DNA of 64,000 nucleotides from Sporothrix humicola (GCA_021396245.1 WNYE01000006.1:620001-684000), one strand, 5' to 3'; positions 41,732 through 54,073 are shown, numbered from the stretch's first letter. Notes: a model not told the origin generated them from the sequence alone. Made by a program: numbers and translations.

Positions 41732-43922
41732 ATGGCCAGCGAAGACGAGTACCATGACGACCTCGGTGGCGACGAGGACACGTCAATCATCTCCGCCGCC
41801 GGCATAGAGGCCTTTGGCCGCAAGGTAACGACCACGGCCTCGCACCTCATGGGGCCCACCGATCCGTCCGCGAATGCCCACTACCAGTCCGCCATGTCCG
41901 AGGTGCACCGCCATCTGCGCCGCCCGCATGTCCAGCGCAGCGTCTTGGCCATGGCCCGCACGACACCCACCGAGATGGTCCGCTTCCGACTGTCGACCAG
42001 CGAGATCCGGCACCGTGCGCTGTCCTACCTGCCCGAAGAGATGCTGCAAAACATTCCCGAGGACGAGAATGCCTACTCGCTCTTCCAGGGCTTCCAGGCC
42101 ACGTTCCCCGAGATGACAGAGGAGGGCAAGAAGCACGGCCACCACGGACACGGTAATGGTCATGGAAGCGGTAGCCACCGCCGACGGTCTTCACGCGGCC
42201 GCAAGATGCTCGACGACAAGCCAGCGACACCTGACGGGCCTCACGCACTCCACAAGATGCGGAAAGACAAGGCGGCCATGATGCACCAGTTTGAGATGCT
42301 GGGCATCCGCAAGAACATGGCTGGCAGTGAGATCCGGGAGATCGACATCAAGGTGGCCAACCTGGCCGGCATGCGCAAGATCCTGCTCGACCGGCTAGCC
42401 ACGCTCGAGCAGGACGAAGCAATGCTGGAGCATGACAGTATGTCCCTCTGATTTCGATGCATCTACGTGTACTCCGTAATTTCACTTTTACTAACAACAC
42501 CAAGTCATGGATCTAGAAGGCCGAATAGATATCGCCCAGGAGCTGGCGGACGAACAAGAGGAGATTGCCGCCAACTCACCCACAAAATCCGACGTTGACC
42601 TGGCATTAGACAACGACGGCGAGCTCGAGGGCGCCAACGGCGACGCATCCGGTTTCATGTCACAATCCATCTACGAAAAGATCCCCTCGGCCGGCAGCAC
42701 GCCCTCACGATCCACGGCTGGGCGTAGGACGCCCAAAGTGCTGCGGAAAAAGTCGATGCCGATCCTCCACGAGCACTTCCACCCAGGCACGAGTATCCGC
42801 GAAATTCGGGCGCACCAGGACGCCGTCACGGCCATTGATTTTGACGCGCCGTTTGGCACGCTTGTGTCCGCGGGCATGGACGACACGGTGCGCGTCTGGG
42901 ACTTGAACGCTGGTCGCTGCATTGGTCTGCTCGAAGGCCACACAGCATCTGTCCGCACGCTGCAAGTCGAGGATAACATTCTGGCCACAGGCTCGGCCGA
43001 CGCGACGATCCGGCTGTGGGACCTGAGCCGGTCACGGTACGACCCGCACGGCAGCTTGTTCAGTAAGAGCGGCAACGGCGGTGCAGGCGGTGGTGGCAGC
43101 GGCGGCGCGGCCGTCGAGGACGACGACGATGGTGGCATTGCCTTTGAGAACCCCGACGACGAGCCTGTCGAACCTCCCGCCGACAGCATGGCCGACTGCC
43201 CGCTGATCACGCTCTCGGCACACATGGGCGAGATCACGGCGCTGCACTTCCGCAACGACGTGCTCGTGTCCGGCTCGTCGGACAAGACGATGCGCCAGTG
43301 GGACCTGGAAAAGGGCCGGTGCGTGCAGACGCTCGATGTCATGTGGGCAGCGGCCCAGGCCTCGGCCAGTGTCAACAACTCTGCTGCGGGCGCCGGCGGC
43401 CTTCCCAGCGAAGGCACATGGCGCCAGACGTCGCGCGCCCAGACGGACGCGGCCGACTTTGTGGGCGCGCTGCAGGTGTTTGACGCGGCGCTCGCGTGCG
43501 GCACGGCTGACGGCATGGTGCGCCTGTGGGATCTGCGCAGCGGTCAAGTGCACCGCAGCCTTGTGGGCCACACGGGCCCTGTGACGTGTCTGCAGTTTGA
43601 CGACGTGCACCTGGTGACGGGCAGCATGGACCGCAGCATCCGGATCTGGGACCTGCGGACGGGCTCGATCTACGACGCATACGCCTACGACAGCCCTGTG
43701 ACGAGCATGATGTTTGACGCGCGGCGGATTGTCAGCGCGGCGGGCGAGGACGTGGTCAAGGTGTACGACAAGGTCGAGGGCCGGCAATGGGACTGCGGCG
43801 CCGGCATTGCGGCGGCAGAAGACGGCAACACGGCGCCGGCGATTGTGGAGCACGTGCGGATACGAGACGGGTACATGGTGGAGGGCCGGCGGGACGGCCG
43901 CATTGGCGTGTGGACGTGCTAA
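41732..43922 (+). CDS. MDV1: Mitochondrial fission WD40 adaptor Mdv1
   Basis: Two exons, 41732-42437 and 42505-43922, 707 aa; the 67-nt intron (GTATGT, CTAAC, AAG acceptor) joins LEHD to IMDLEGRID. The N-terminal extension (residues 1-190) holds the Fis1-binding-type helical region. A predicted coiled coil spans about 205-265 across the splice junction (LATLEQDEAMLEHDIMDLEG). A seven-repeat WD40 propeller follows from about 360, with units such as LVSAGMDDTVRVWDL, ILATGSADATIRLWDL, VSGSSDKTMRQWDL and LVTGSMDRSIRIWDLR. Mdv1 links Fis1 on the outer membrane to the dynamin Dnm1. A Gly-rich loop (about 455-470) lies inside the propeller. Confidence 0.92.
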
Positions 43923-46372
43923 ACCCTGCGTAGCAGGCAGACTTAGTACGATGAGAGGGAGCTGTTGAGATGTACATACAGAAAATTCATACATGGTTTT
44001 GATTTTGTCGGGAGTGGACGGGAAAAAATGGGACCAAGGGAAATGGGCAGGGCAAGAGAAGGAGGATCCGCATTTGCATCATTCTGTTTCGATATTGTAT
44101 TTATTTCTGTCTGTTTACTTTTTGTTGTCACTTCATCCTGTGTGCCCCCTTTCCTTGTCCAATGTCGCTCACGTTAGAGTAATGTCGGGGCACACATGGC
44201 TCACCATATTGCATAGACCAGTCTTCATACATCGATGTTAGTCAATGAAATAGACCGTATCACCATGAGAGGCATCATCAACTGGGAGTTGATTCATGAA
44301 ACTAAAGATGGCCTTTCCATTGGAACAGGAGACACGGCCAGAAATGCGCCGTCTTCAGTTCAACCGCCGTTCGGACACTGCACATAGTATGTTACGATGT
44401 TTGTTGACTTGTGTCTAAGAAGAGAAAAGCATTGCCGCATAACATAAATGAACAACATGATGTAAATGATCAAGTTCAACAACACAAAATGTCCCCGAGG
44501 CTGCTCAACTTCGGGGAGATTACAAAGAAAAGAAGTAACTAATTACAGTATTGGGCCGACAGTTTCATATTCTTTGTAATGCATCTTGTATTCAGGAATG
44601 ACGGGCAGCCGGAAAGTTGCATATGGCCGTGGAAACTCTGGTGATTGTTGATATAAAAGTTGATAAAGTGAGGTGAAAAGAAAGATACAAAGGTACTTCT
44701 TTAAGTCGTATTGACAGGGGCACGGAATTTAGACGCTTATGGCCGTGGTTTTGGTGTAGCTTTTTTGCGCCTGCATGGTCTTGGCTCTAGTGGCACCGTC
44801 AGCAAAAAACTTTAACTCCATGCGCCAGAAGAGATCGCAACCGGAGACAAAACTGGGCACTAACAAGATCCCGCCAGACAGGGCCCAGAACTGTTCCAGG
44901 CAGGATTAACACGCTGAGCTGACGGCGGACGGGGTTAAGGTTCTGTGAGAGAGCCCAAAAGAGTGGGGGGAACCCGGCAGGTACGAATACGTAGGAACTG
45001 GTACGATCAGAGGGGTCAAGAAGGGAAGGAGCTCTCGATCAACGTGGAGAAAAAAAGGGAAGGCACCACTGTCGGTGGTAGTTCTCATGTCTTTGACCGC
45101 CGTTCGGTAGATTCATGTCTCGGTATGCGGTCAATTGGTCTCGAGCAGGCGTTATTACCTGCCATAGATGAAGAGATGAAGTGAAATACAGCCGTGCAGA
45201 CTTGTTGACTTTCTGTTCCTCAATTCAGAGCTCAGCTGGAGTGAGATTAGGTTGCCAACCGGGAAGCATATGCGCCAATGTAACGGGAAGGAGCGCTCCT
45301 CGTGGGGATAGGCGAGGAACACTCTGACCTCGGTCCTTCTGGAACGAGAACTTGTACCTGCCTTGTCAAGACAGTAGTGGTACTCATTGCCCAAATAATC
45401 TCCGCAGGCCGCTCAGGGGCGTTGCTCCTTTTTATTCTCATTCTTACAATAAACAGAACAGCGGATATCAACAGACGAGAGACGAGTCAGCTTGACAACG
45501 CCAAAACGCCAACGACGACACCAGCGGCTGGGCATGCAGCATTGGAACGACAAGCTTGACAGCAGCTACACGGGCTCGGCAAGGTTCGCATTTGTAAGAC
45601 TAGTTCTAGCGCAAAGCGAGCCAAAGGACCCAAAAAGACGCCAGAAAACAATGATGCCGACGGAGGGGTCAATTGATAAAACGGACCACGAAGTTGATGC
45701 GGAGTAGCAAGAGGGTGCGCCCATGAAAATGGTTGAAATGGTGGGGCCACGGCTGTATCGCACCAGCGCACTTACATGCAAAAGTGGGCAGTCTCGAGCG
45801 AGGGACGGCAACAAAATGCGAAAACGAAGCTTGGCCAGGCCGGCTCCCATTCTCTGGTCGATGCCTTTCCTGTCTTCGTGGGGTGAAAGGATGCATCGAA
45901 AGTTCGATTCCATAACCCTCCCTTTTGCTGACAAGGCCGGAGCTAAGGGTCTCTTCCGTCCATTTGCTGATGATGCGGTTTGGGGAAGAAAGACTGAGAA
46001 GGACTGGCACCAGAGAACCAACGAAGTGCCGTCCCAACGGCTAGGCGTCGTCTATGATGTCCGAGGCTTCGGTAGGTCGTCTTGGGGCAGCTGGATATTA
46101 TTAATTTCTTTTCTTATTTGTCTGCCCTCTTTGGATCTTTCCCTTTCAGCTGCTCACTATTCCCTTCTCGTCTTTCCACCCTCCCAAGCTCTATCCTTCC
46201 GAGTATATATACCGGACCACCCCTCGGTTGTTTTCTTTCCGTTTGATTCCCATCTTCATCTTCAACATTCACTCAACTCTACATCCTTCTATTCAGCTCC
46301 CTTTGAATCCTCGATACCAATTGACTTTCAACCACACACTTTCACCGAAACATACCCCCCCTCACACCTACA
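43923..46372. other. 2.45 kb intergenic region, AKR promoter
   Basis: It holds the MDV1 3' flank and the aldo-keto reductase promoter. TATATATA at 46204-46211, about 165 nt before the next start, is a good TATA candidate, followed by a CT-rich leader. Frames at 45,487-46,037 lack codon bias and are not called. Confidence 0.45.
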
Positions 46373-47662
46373 ATGGCTCGCGTCTTTGCCCAGGCCGACC
46401 CTCCCAAGTCGGCTCTTGGCCGCTACCGGCTGCTGTCGCCCCTGGCCGGCGTCCGTGTCAGCCCTCTGTGTCTCGGTGCCATGAACTTTGGCGATGCCTG
46501 GAAGGGCTACATGGGCAGCTGTGACCACGAGACCGTCGACGGCCTGCTGGACTATTTTTACGAGAATGTGAGTACCTCGTTGGACGGGCAATTTATCTCA
46601 AGACGCTTGCTAACATGACTTAGGGCGGCAACTTCATCGACACTGCCAACAACTACCAATGGGGTATGTTCCGCCGCTCTACAATATGATACCGCAAGCT
46701 ACGCCTGGAGACTAACAACAGCAGAGGAGAGTGAGAAGTGGATTGGCGAGTGGATGGAGAAGCGCGGCGTCCGCGACGAGATGGTCATTGCCACAAAGTA
46801 CACCACCAACTTCCGCCACGGCCGCACCGGCGACATCCAGGCAAACACCAGCGGCAACAGCACAAAGAGTCTGCACGTCTCCGTCAACGCCTCTCTCAAG
46901 AAGCTGCGCACCGACTACATTGACATTCTCTATGTCCACTGGTGGGAGTACTCGACCTCCATCCCCGAGGTCATGCAGTCCCTCAACCAGCTCGTCCAGT
47001 CCGGCAAGGTCCTGTATCTGGGCGTCTCCGACACCCCCGCCTGGGTTGTCAGCAAGGCCAACGAGTACGCCCGCAACCACGGCCTTCGGCCCTTTAGCAT
47101 CTACCAGGGCCGCTGGTCCGCCGCCACGCGCGACTTTGAGCGCGACATTATCCCCATGGCCCGCGACGAGGGCATGGCCCTGGCCCCCTGGGGCGCGCTC
47201 GGTGGCGGTGCCTTCAAGACCGAGGAACAGCGCCGCATCCAGCAGGAGCAGAAGGAGGGCCGCCAGGTGCCCGCGACGCCCGAGGCCATTGCCGTGAGCC
47301 GCGTGCTCGAGACGGTGGCCGGCCGCCACAACACGGTCATTACCAGCGTCGCCCTCGCCTACGTCATGCAGAAGACGCCCTACGTCTTCCCCATTGTCGG
47401 CGGCCGCACGACGGCGCAGCTGAAGAGCAACATTGAGGCGCTGTCGCTGGTCCTGACCGACCAGGACATTGCCGAGATCGAGGGTGCTGTGCCATTCGAC
47501 CTGGGCTTCCCGCACAACTTCTTGCACGGCGGCATGCCCGGCAACATTTCGACGCCCAACCACTACCAGAACGGCGGTCTGCTGGCCATGTCGGCCGCCT
47601 ACGACTACGTGCCCATGCAGAAGAGCATTGTCGTCCCCAAGGACATCACCAAGGCGGAATAG
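46373..47662 (+). CDS. Aldo-keto reductase, AKR9 type (norsolorinic acid reductase / stcV-like)
   Basis: Three exons, 46373-46567, 46624-46663 and 46725-47662, 390 aa. Introns of 56 and 61 nt have GTGAGT and GTATGT donors; joins give YENGGNFIDTANNYQWEESEKW. The catalytic tetrad of the family is present: Asp71, Tyr76, Lys103 (VIATKY) and His150 (YVHWWEY). The start SPLCLGAMNFGDAW and the insert YTTNFRHG are typical of the fungal AAD/stcV group. It should be an NADPH-dependent reductase or aryl-alcohol dehydrogenase of the cytosol. No secondary-metabolite backbone gene is nearby, so a general detoxification role is as likely as a pathway role. Confidence 0.9.
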
Positions 47663-48107
47663 GAGGCAGAAGGCGGAAGACAGAAGACACATGGAACGGT
47701 TTTCGTCTAGAATGTGAAAGTGCATGATTTGTATATTTGTAACGCAACAATGATCTCTTCTGAAAGACAATGGAATTTTTGAATATCCTTATGAATGAAA
47801 AGAAAACGAGCAGCCGACGAAGCAGACTGAAAAATAAACGAATAAGTAAAAAAACGTTGCACATAAATGCGGCCTCTTATCAGGCAAAGTTGTGACAAAC
47901 TTGGGGTATCGACTGACAAAGGAAATATAACGACCGTCTCGAAGACCAGTCGTGTAAAGGCTCTTGTGGGAGAAACAGTAACGGAAAGAAAACAAACGAA
48001 ACCATAAAGCATGAAACCATAAAACGCAAACGAAAACAAAGAAAACACAACATAACGCCAGCCCGAAATAATTGTACACTTTAACCCTTTGACCTTTTTT
48101 CACTCAC
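47663..48107. terminator. Convergent 3' region
   Basis: 445 nt between the aldo-keto reductase stop and the stop of the minus-strand hypothetical gene. AT-rich, no gene. Confidence 0.4.
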
Positions 48108-50132
48108 TTACGCATCCTCGTCTGCATCCTCGACTGCCGTCGTCGGCAGTTTCAGTCCCTCACGACACCGCAACTGTGCGGCTCTCGCAACGTGCACGGG
48201 GATGGCCACACTCAGACTCGCATCCAGCCATCGGTCGCCCAGCGACAGGTTGAAGTCGGCAAGACAGCGCGGCCGCGGGTGCCGGCTGCTGCGGTTGCCG
48301 GCCGCGTCCACCACAAGAAGCATGACGGCATGCTGCACAATCACGTATCCGTACAAAAGGCGGGGTGGGCGGAGCCTCTGCTTGCCTCCTGCCTTGCCTT
48401 CGACATCGTACTCGGGAAGAGCTGCATAGTACGCACGGTACCGCGCCACCCAGTCGCCAAAGAAATCCTGGACTTGCCGAGCAATGCTGCGCTTCTTGGT
48501 CTTCTTGCCCTTCTTATTGGGCGTCGAATGCTGTGGGCGGTTCACCAGAAACTGCTTGGCGGCAATGTTGGGCATCGCCGCGAGGGGCGCGCACTTGTCA
48601 AGACCGGCGTCGGCGGCTGCCCACGCAATGTACCGCCGCAGCTCGCGCTCGATAATGGCGCCGATGCGCACCGTGTTGTGGCCCGTCTGCCGCAGGCCAC
48701 TAACCCGCGACTGGAGGTCAAACAGGGCGCGCAGAGCCTTGGTGGCGTGGAACTGGCTGCCGTAGTTGGTGATGGTGACCGGCGGCGTCGACTCTGGGTC
48801 GCTGTTGGCCTGTGCCGCGGCAAAGAGGGACGGATACATAGGCACGCCCAAGAAGTCACGCGTCCAGGTGGCCGGTAGCAGAGGATGAAAACCGCGGAGA
48901 GACAGCAGACGGTGCAGACGTTTTTCGTCGGCCGTCCATTCGGTATCATAGCCGTCAATAGCGGCCACGCCCTGCTCGTAGGCCGTCCGTTCGTCGACAT
49001 CGACAGACCAGTAGTAGTCTTTTTCGTCCGGCACGGCGCCACGGCCGTCTGAATCTATGGGTTCGGCTTCGAAAAGCCAGTCCCAGTTTTCGTCCACGCC
49101 GTCATCCTCGTCCTCTGTTTCGAGATCGTCCGAGTCGTAGTCGTCCGAGTCTGCGGCACGGTGGCCAGCGCTGTTGTCGAGATTGCTGGCCTTGAAGGAC
49201 TGTACTTGCTGTGGCAGACCGGGGTTCGGGTAGGCCCTAGTGCTTAGCTGCGGCTCGTACCATCCGCTGTCGTCCTCGTCTTCCTCCGTATCCTCTTCGT
49301 CATCTCCATCTCTGTGGACGTCGTCGTGACCCTGGTCTTGGTCTTCGTCATCAAGCATCATATCCTCGTCCGCAACCTCGGTTGCAACCTCCGTAATTGC
49401 CGTCTCTTGGCTGTCGGGGATTTCCGAGTCGATCAGCTCCTGCTCCCGCTGCATCTGCCGCAGATTGTACTCGCTTCTAGCGACCACGATCCGGCTGGGC
49501 TCAGAGCCCGTCTCGTGCTTGCTGTCCACGGCCGAGGGTGGTCCAGACGGGATTTGGTGCAGGCCGCTCGGACTCCTAGCCGGGCCATCTCCCACATCCT
49601 CCTCTTTGACCTTGGCCGGCTGGACCAAATTCAGCGGGTTAAGCCGACTTGTCCAGCCTCCGTTGGCGTTGCCGCCCCCGCTACCGACCGAGTCGGCGCT
49701 CTTAGCACCGTTCACTCGCGCCGATATCGAGACGGGCTGCTTGATCACGCGTGCAGCGAGCTGTTCCGGTCCGGCGCGGTCCATTTCCTTATTAAGGGCC
49801 TTCCACCGCTTTGCGACAACAGCTGCCGTCCGTCCGCTCTCGAGGGGACCGCCCTTTCGTTTGCCAGTCGGCGTGCGGTCATTGTCAAAGTTTTTAGCGC
49901 CGTCGATATTGCGAAAGACCTGCTGGGGCGGCGAGGGCGTATCAGACATGCCCGAAATGGCCATGGAGGCTGCCGATGCCGCCGAGGGGGACGACGAGTC
50001 GGACGAGGGCGAACCGGCCGCCGTTTCTCCTTCTGGAGCATTTTTGCCTGCTTTGCTTCCTGTCGGCGGGCTGTTAGACTCGACCGACGGCAGGACACGC
50101 TGGTGGCGGAAGAAATAGAGGAGCGAATCCAT
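48108..50132 (-). CDS. Conserved-looking fungal protein of unknown function, acidic middle
   Basis: Single exon, 674 aa. I do not recognise a named domain. Residues 1-230 are Ser/Pro-rich and disordered, with a short basic block (GKRKGG, AKRWKALNKEMDRAG). Residues about 240-345 contain long Asp/Glu runs (DDEEDTEEDEDDSGW). From about 345 the sequence looks folded: DENWDWLFEAEP, EKRLHRLLSLRGFHPLLPATW, LRQTGHNTVRIGAIIERELRRYIAWA, a Lys-rich KKGKKTKKR patch, VARYRAYYAALPEYD, and LLYGYVIVQHAVMLLVVDAA with a RCLADFNLSLGDRWLDASL end. The layout suggests a nuclear or chromatin-linked factor, which is only an inference from composition. Strong GC3 bias supports a real gene. Confidence 0.85.
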   Translation of the reverse strand: MDSLLYFFRHQRVLPSVESNSPPTGSKAGKNAPEGETAAGSPSSDSSSPSAASAASMAISGMSDTPSPPQQVFRNIDGAKNFDNDRTPTGKRKGGPLESGRTAAVVAKRWKALNKEMDRAGPEQLAARVIKQPVSISARVNGAKSADSVGSGGGNANGGWTSRLNPLNLVQPAKVKEEDVGDGPARSPSGLHQIPSGPPSAVDSKHETGSEPSRIVVARSEYNLRQMQREQELIDSEIPDSQETAITEVATEVADEDMMLDDEDQDQGHDDVHRDGDDEEDTEEDEDDSGWYEPQLSTRAYPNPGLPQQVQSFKASNLDNSAGHRAADSDDYDSDDLETEDEDDGVDENWDWLFEAEPIDSDGRGAVPDEKDYYWSVDVDERTAYEQGVAAIDGYDTEWTADEKRLHRLLSLRGFHPLLPATWTRDFLGVPMYPSLFAAAQANSDPESTPPVTITNYGSQFHATKALRALFDLQSRVSGLRQTGHNTVRIGAIIERELRRYIAWAAADAGLDKCAPLAAMPNIAAKQFLVNRPQHSTPNKKGKKTKKRSIARQVQDFFGDWVARYRAYYAALPEYDVEGKAGGKQRLRPPRLLYGYVIVQHAVMLLVVDAAGNRSSRHPRPRCLADFNLSLGDRWLDASLSVAIPVHVARAAQLRCREGLKLPTTAVEDADEDA

Positions 50133-52084
50133 ATTCGTAATGTGAGTGTTTGTTTGTCGTTGCAGTGAAAGATATGTGAAAGTAAAATGAATGGAAGCGC
50201 TGCGAAGAGCGCACTGAGTGAATGGATCGTACGAGGGATCCCGTTAGGCCGTATTGTATCGTTCCAGCGACAGTTGCAACGGTTGAGACCGCTATTTTTC
50301 TTCGGTGCCGATCGTGAGGTTATTCGGTCGTGTTTGGTTCGTTCGAGTGGGTTTCGTGATTCGATGTGCACGATAAGATAGGGGGGAAATGAGCAATGAA
50401 GAATTTCGAAATGAGCTTTTCGTTTTGCGATTCCACCGTCGCAAGAGGGGGACTGTGAGGTTCTTTTTAAAACGACGATAATGCGCAAGTCGGACAAATG
50501 CGATCAAAGAAGTCGTCGGTCAAAGAAAACATAAACAAAAGAGACAGCACAGCCTCGAATCGTTGTATTGTTTTTGGGTGGGAGATCGAAAAGGGGAAAT
50601 GCGGTTTTCTTTGTCTGTTGGTTGCTCCAGGCCAGCCTTTAATTCTCGTGTTCTTTTGTTGTCGCTTTCATCGCTCGCGAACAAACGAAGCCTGCGATGC
50701 CGGCATGGACGCATTCGGCGGTGTGCTGTTCATTGTCCCCTCCTCCGCTCGATTTGGGATTGTGTGAAGAGGTGAAGAAGAAGCAAACGTGAATTTGTGA
50801 ATTTGGGTGACGGTGAGTGTGGGGTCCGTTTTGTGTGCTGGCTGTCTCGTTCTTTCCTTCTCTGTCGGTTGCTCTTTCCTCTTTCCTCTTTCCTTCTGTT
50901 TATCCCACTTTCCTCTTTTGCCTTTTGCCGCGTGCTCTGGTTGGGCAGCAGCGACCGACAGCCCTGGTGGCAGCATCTGACTTCAGTATGGACAGGGGGT
51001 GCACACGATGACAGCGCAGACTCGCAGACACAGCAGGCACGAACAGGCAGCACCCCACCCTGTTGCGTGCGGTTCGCTCCTTCCCCATTTGCCTGTGATT
51101 GTTTACCTCGTCGCGTGGAGTCCAGCAACTCATCAAAACGGAAAGAGGAAAGAGGGACGAAAAAAGTCACGAGACCCGGCTGCGCATTTGCGTCAGACTG
51201 CTCAGAAGATGTCGTCAAGATGCAACCCTTTAAACGCAAGGAATATTCCGTCGAAGATCTGGAGAAAGATCTGAACGGGAGATCCCCGTTCATTGCACGG
51301 CCTCCGACTTACACGGCAGCAATGTTATGTAATCTGGAACACTCTCAAACTGGCCTCCAAAAAGACAAGTCCTCGAAACGTCTCATAATTCTATGAATAG
51401 CATGAGTAAAATATGTGCTCCATATCGCGGAGCCGTCAAAAATGTCTCATCTCTTCTCGTTATTTGGCTGAGCATGTTGTGTCGACGAGTGTTTGTTTCT
51501 TTTGGTTCTGTCCTGTGAATCTTGGTATTGTTTCCCTCTGCGTCACAGAACGGCAGCTAAAGTACGCTAATCCCAAAGCGGCAGAGAACCAATTTGTGGG
51601 GCGGCTGGAATGCGGTTGCGGGTGGTGGTGCGTTGCATGCAAGGGCCCAGCAAATGGGAGAAGACCGGCTCCTGCCAAAAGCCAAAAGCAAAAAAGCAAG
51701 CTCTGCACTTTTGAGCATTTCCCTGCTTTCGCAGTGCCGAATTGGAAAATAATAAGCTTCCAGCCGCATCACCACTCATCGCGACGCGCTCAGTCCAGCC
51801 AATTGCACCAACCACGACCAGTCGCATTGCAATCGGGAGGCCGTTACCAATTCAATTGTTGTCAATCTATGTTTGCTCGACGCAATTGATTGCTGCCAAC
51901 CACCGAATCGCCATTTCGACACACCCCTAAGAGTCACCCCCGAGCTCCACGCAGACACAACAAAACACCGACAGATTGGTCACGTTACACACTGCAGCAC
52001 GCCGAAGTACCTCCCAGAATACATTGCACATTACACCGACACACCGACACGTCGACACACCGACGCCAACAATTGACGCCCACA
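50133..52084. other. Divergent intergenic region
   Basis: 1.95 kb between the start of the acidic unknown protein and the Acinus-like start. Mixed composition; T/C-rich at 50,840-50,940. No supported gene, RNA or repeat. Confidence 0.45.
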
Positions 52085-54073
52085 ATGGCTTCTTCGGCTA
52101 CCGACTGGGGCAAGCTGACCGTGGTTAATCTCCGCGCCGAGCTCAAACAGCGTGATTTGTCGACAGCCGGCCGCAAGGAAGAGCTTGTTCAGCGACTCGT
52201 TGAGTACGAGGAGAATGGAGGCGAGGATGGCGCCGCGGTAGAGGGCGGAGGCGATACTGAGATGGCCGACGAGTCAAAGGGCGATGAGCCAAAGGACGAG
52301 GAACCCAAGGGGGAGGAAGAGGAAAAGGCAGAGCCTGAAGCCAACACAGAGACTGCCCCTGAAGTAGCACCTACATCGGCAGAACCAGAGCCAACACCCT
52401 CAAACACACAAGAGGCGACCCCAATGCCCCCACCAGCATCGACTGTCCCCATGTCCGAAGTTCTGCAGGACGAGCAGAAGCGGAAACGCCGCTCAGTGAC
52501 GCCGCCGCCTTCGCTGCACAACGAGGCCACCGGCCGCAAGCGGCAGCGTGTGGAGGACCAGGACATGTCGGATCAGCCCTCGGAAGTCCCGTCGGAAGCT
52601 GCCTCCAAGTCCGCATCTGCTGCGCCGGAGCCACGGCCAGACGAAGACACAGATATGGGTGTCGACAAAGCACCTGCACCTTCTGGCGATGTCGATATGG
52701 ACGACGCCGCCGATGTGGGTGGTGGTTCAGCCCCTTCCATCCACCCGGCCACAACGGCCCTCTACATCTGCCACCTCATGCGCCCACTGCGGCCGTCGGC
52801 ACTCGAGGACCATGTGGCGGACCTGGCCGCTCGCAATGACAATGTCGCCGCCAACTCGGTCCTAGTCAACTCGTTCTTGGACCCCATCAAGACACACGCT
52901 TTCGTCGTCTTTTCAACCATTTCAGCAGCTGCACGCGTGCGCTCTGCCCTCCACGGCCAGATCTGGCCCGACGAGAGCAACCGGCGCCCGCTGTGGGTCG
53001 ACTTTGTGCCTAGCGAGTCCGTCCAGCGCTGGATCGACGAGGAGGAGGCCAACGACGGCAGCAAAAAGGCCGGCAGCCGCAGCTCGGCCAAGAAGTGGGA
53101 GGTTGTGTACAGCGAGGAGGAGAATGGAGACGTGGCCACGACGCTGCGTGAAGTTGGCTCAGACACGCCTATTCCTGGCAGAGTTTTATATGATCCGTCT
53201 AACCCGCCGGGTGCCTTTGGTGGTGCTGGACCCGACAGAGACTCTGGGAGAATGCTCGACGCAGACGACCTGCCTGCACGCCGCTCGCCGCCACCGTTTG
53301 ATGCGCCTCGTGGGCCCAAGGGAAGCGCCGAGGCCCGATTTGGTGGCGGTAACCCGGATAACGAAAACCGGTTCGGCCCCCACGACGTGCCCCCTCCGCC
53401 ACCCCGTGAGAAGCGGCAGCGTGAGCGTGGCGGGGCCTGGGCACCGCTGGACGACGACGTTCGCACAACACGCACCAACCCGCCCCTCAACTACCGGCTC
53501 GTGGTCCCCGACCTGGTGCGCCGCCGCCAGGACAGCATTGCTCTGCACACTCGGCCCCGCAATAACAATGGCAAGAATGGCGGCCGCCCAAAGAGCCCCA
53601 GCCCGGGCCCGGGCCGCAATGGCGAGAGCCACTACACCAAGACGCACAACCGCTACACGTTTGAGCAGGGCGACCAGCTGGTGGACCGTGGGCCGGAGCA
53701 GTTTGACGGCATCCGGCCGCCGCACCGAGAGCGTGAACGGCGGCAGCAGAGACGGAATGGAGGTGGTGGCGGTGGCGGTGGAAGACTTGGAGGAGGCGGA
53801 GGCGGAGGCGGAGGCGGAGGAGGCGGCGGCGGTGGTGGTGGCCGGAGACGCAGACGCAATAGGAGAGGCGCTGGCGGACGGGGCTACGACGACTACCGGC
53901 CCGACCGTGATGGACGGCTTGGTGACCGTGGCGGCGACCGTAAGGACTGGGATGACCGTCGCGACCGTGACCGTGGCCAGTCTGGCCGGAATGACCGTGG
54001 TGGCGGCAATGGTCGCGGCGGGCGGGATGAGCGGGAAGGCCGTCTGGGCGGCTTCGACAACAGCCGGTGGTAG
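52085..54073 (+). CDS. Acinus-like SAP and RRM protein
   Basis: Single exon, 662 aa from ATG 52085. A SAP DNA/RNA-binding motif is at 9-43 (KLTVVNLRAELKQRDLS, GRKEELVQRL). An acidic, Pro-rich region follows. An RRM of the Acinus type is at about 222-320 (TALYICHLMRPLRPSALEDHV, IKTHAFVVFSTISAAARVRSALHG, PLWVDFVPSE). A segment at about 456-478 (LDDDVRTTRTNPPLNYRLV) resembles the RSB motif by which Acinus assembles ASAP/PSAP complexes with RNPS1 and SAP18. The C-terminus has a nearly pure Gly run (about 558-590) and RGG/RD repeats for RNA binding. A role in splicing or mRNP assembly is inferred. Confidence 0.85.
   Translation: MASSATDWGKLTVVNLRAELKQRDLSTAGRKEELVQRLVEYEENGGEDGAAVEGGGDTEMADESKGDEPKDEEPKGEEEEKAEPEANTETAPEVAPTSAEPEPTPSNTQEATPMPPPASTVPMSEVLQDEQKRKRRSVTPPPSLHNEATGRKRQRVEDQDMSDQPSEVPSEAASKSASAAPEPRPDEDTDMGVDKAPAPSGDVDMDDAADVGGGSAPSIHPATTALYICHLMRPLRPSALEDHVADLAARNDNVAANSVLVNSFLDPIKTHAFVVFSTISAAARVRSALHGQIWPDESNRRPLWVDFVPSESVQRWIDEEEANDGSKKAGSRSSAKKWEVVYSEEENGDVATTLREVGSDTPIPGRVLYDPSNPPGAFGGAGPDRDSGRMLDADDLPARRSPPPFDAPRGPKGSAEARFGGGNPDNENRFGPHDVPPPPPREKRQRERGGAWAPLDDDVRTTRTNPPLNYRLVVPDLVRRRQDSIALHTRPRNNNGKNGGRPKSPSPGPGRNGESHYTKTHNRYTFEQGDQLVDRGPEQFDGIRPPHRERERRQQRRNGGGGGGGGRLGGGGGGGGGGGGGGGGGGRRRRRNRRGAGGRGYDDYRPDRDGRLGDRGGDRKDWDDRRDRDRGQSGRNDRGGGNGRGGRDEREGRLGGFDNSRW
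53757..53850 (+). repeat. GGN/GGCGGA simple repeat coding poly-Gly
   Basis: Repeated GGAGGC and GGT units code for two Gly blocks separated by RLG, inside the Acinus-like gene. This is a slippage-prone sequence likely to vary in length between strains. Confidence 0.7.

Noticed and set aside
45901..45911. AGTTCGATTCC, similar to a tRNA B box
   Set aside because: The flanking five bases cannot pair to form a T stem and no A box or acceptor stem is found at the right distance.
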